A stretch of DNA of 64,000 nt from PZPK01 sp047628385 (GTDB taxonomy: Bacteria; Pseudomonadota; Gammaproteobacteria; Pseudomonadales; Oleiphilaceae), in contig JBLHVH010000001.1 in assembly GCA_047628385.1 (NCBI GenBank), forward strand, positions 9,514 to 73,513, in the 5' to 3' direction. The notes under the pieces are model-generated. The model was given only the letters and a program-made list of their open reading frames with translations. It was not told the DNA's origin and searched no databases. Positions within the stretch are counted from its first letter, which is position 1. Every line of letters begins with the position of its first letter. The position numbers and the translations under genes were made by a program. This document shows, piece after piece, positions 63,963-64,000 of the stretch.

Positions 63963-64000
63963 AAGATTGCCCGCTAATTGTGACTTAAGTTTGTCCGTTT

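Larger units (their letters stand above)
62483..64000. mobile_element. Left end of a genomic island integrated at ssrA
   Basis: Directly after the complete 3' end of ssrA comes a tyrosine recombinase pointing at the tRNA-like end, then excisionase-like remnants. ssrA 3' ends are a standard integration target, and integrases lie next to the att site. The right end (attR, a repeat of the ssrA 3' sequence) is outside the window. Confidence 0.75.

Noticed and set aside
1..64000. CRISPR arrays, rRNA operons, prophage structural genes
   Set aside because: None seen on reading both strands; the only mobile-element signal is at the ssrA junction.

Overview
The window is a 64 kb stretch of a gammaproteobacterial chromosome. 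GC content is low to moderate, most genes lie on the minus strand, and the housekeeping gene order is of the Pseudomonas / E. coli type. Several protein sequences read like those of marine Piscirickettsiaceae-type bacteria such as Cycloclasticus. That genus-level guess is an inference and was not tested by any search.

Layout. 1-3545: an export cluster with an RND/MMPL transporter (cut by the window edge), a YCF48-like periplasmic protein and a DUF1329 protein. 3895-13157: pepN, a DUF2797 protein, a YeaC-like protein, a rhomboid protease, a metallophosphatase, nadK, a PLP enzyme and an unknown coiled-coil protein. In the gap at 7740-7955 there is a candidate Fur-controlled small RNA. 13668-14155: a duplicated tRNA-Val/tRNA-Asp pair. 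14363-16448: two unknown envelope proteins. 16649-18301: purEK. 18371-19760: a CheX-like protein and Fe-superoxide dismutase. 19916-23551: type II secretion genes gspN-C-D. 23834-26559: groESL and fxsA. 26718-29597: an alkyltransferase-like protein, a GGDEF-EAL protein and a thioesterase.

29800-58000 is the long core array, transcribed leftward: grpE-dnaK-dnaJ-dapB, a GT41 glycosyltransferase gene, carA-carB-greA, rlmE-ftsH-folP-glmM-tpiA-secG-tRNA-Leu and rimP-nusA-infB-rbfA-truB-rpsO-pnp. Only yhbY points the other way. It is followed by recN, fur, bamE, rnfH, ratA, smpB and tmRNA. The last 1.5 kb, directly downstream of tmRNA, carries a tyrosine recombinase and a split excisionase-like gene. 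It is the left edge of an island integrated at the 3' end of ssrA.

Regulation visible in the sequence ties several genes together. There are sigma-32 promoters with identical 13-nt spacing before groES and grpE, a near-consensus LexA box before recN, and a 17-bp perfect Fur-type palindrome over the -10 of the candidate sRNA. Both fur and a plausible sRNA target, sodB, are in the window. A strong promoter followed by tandem intrinsic terminators precedes rimP, and a promoter followed by a terminator precedes carA. The candidate most worth follow-up is the RyhB/PrrF-like sRNA at about 7864-7974.
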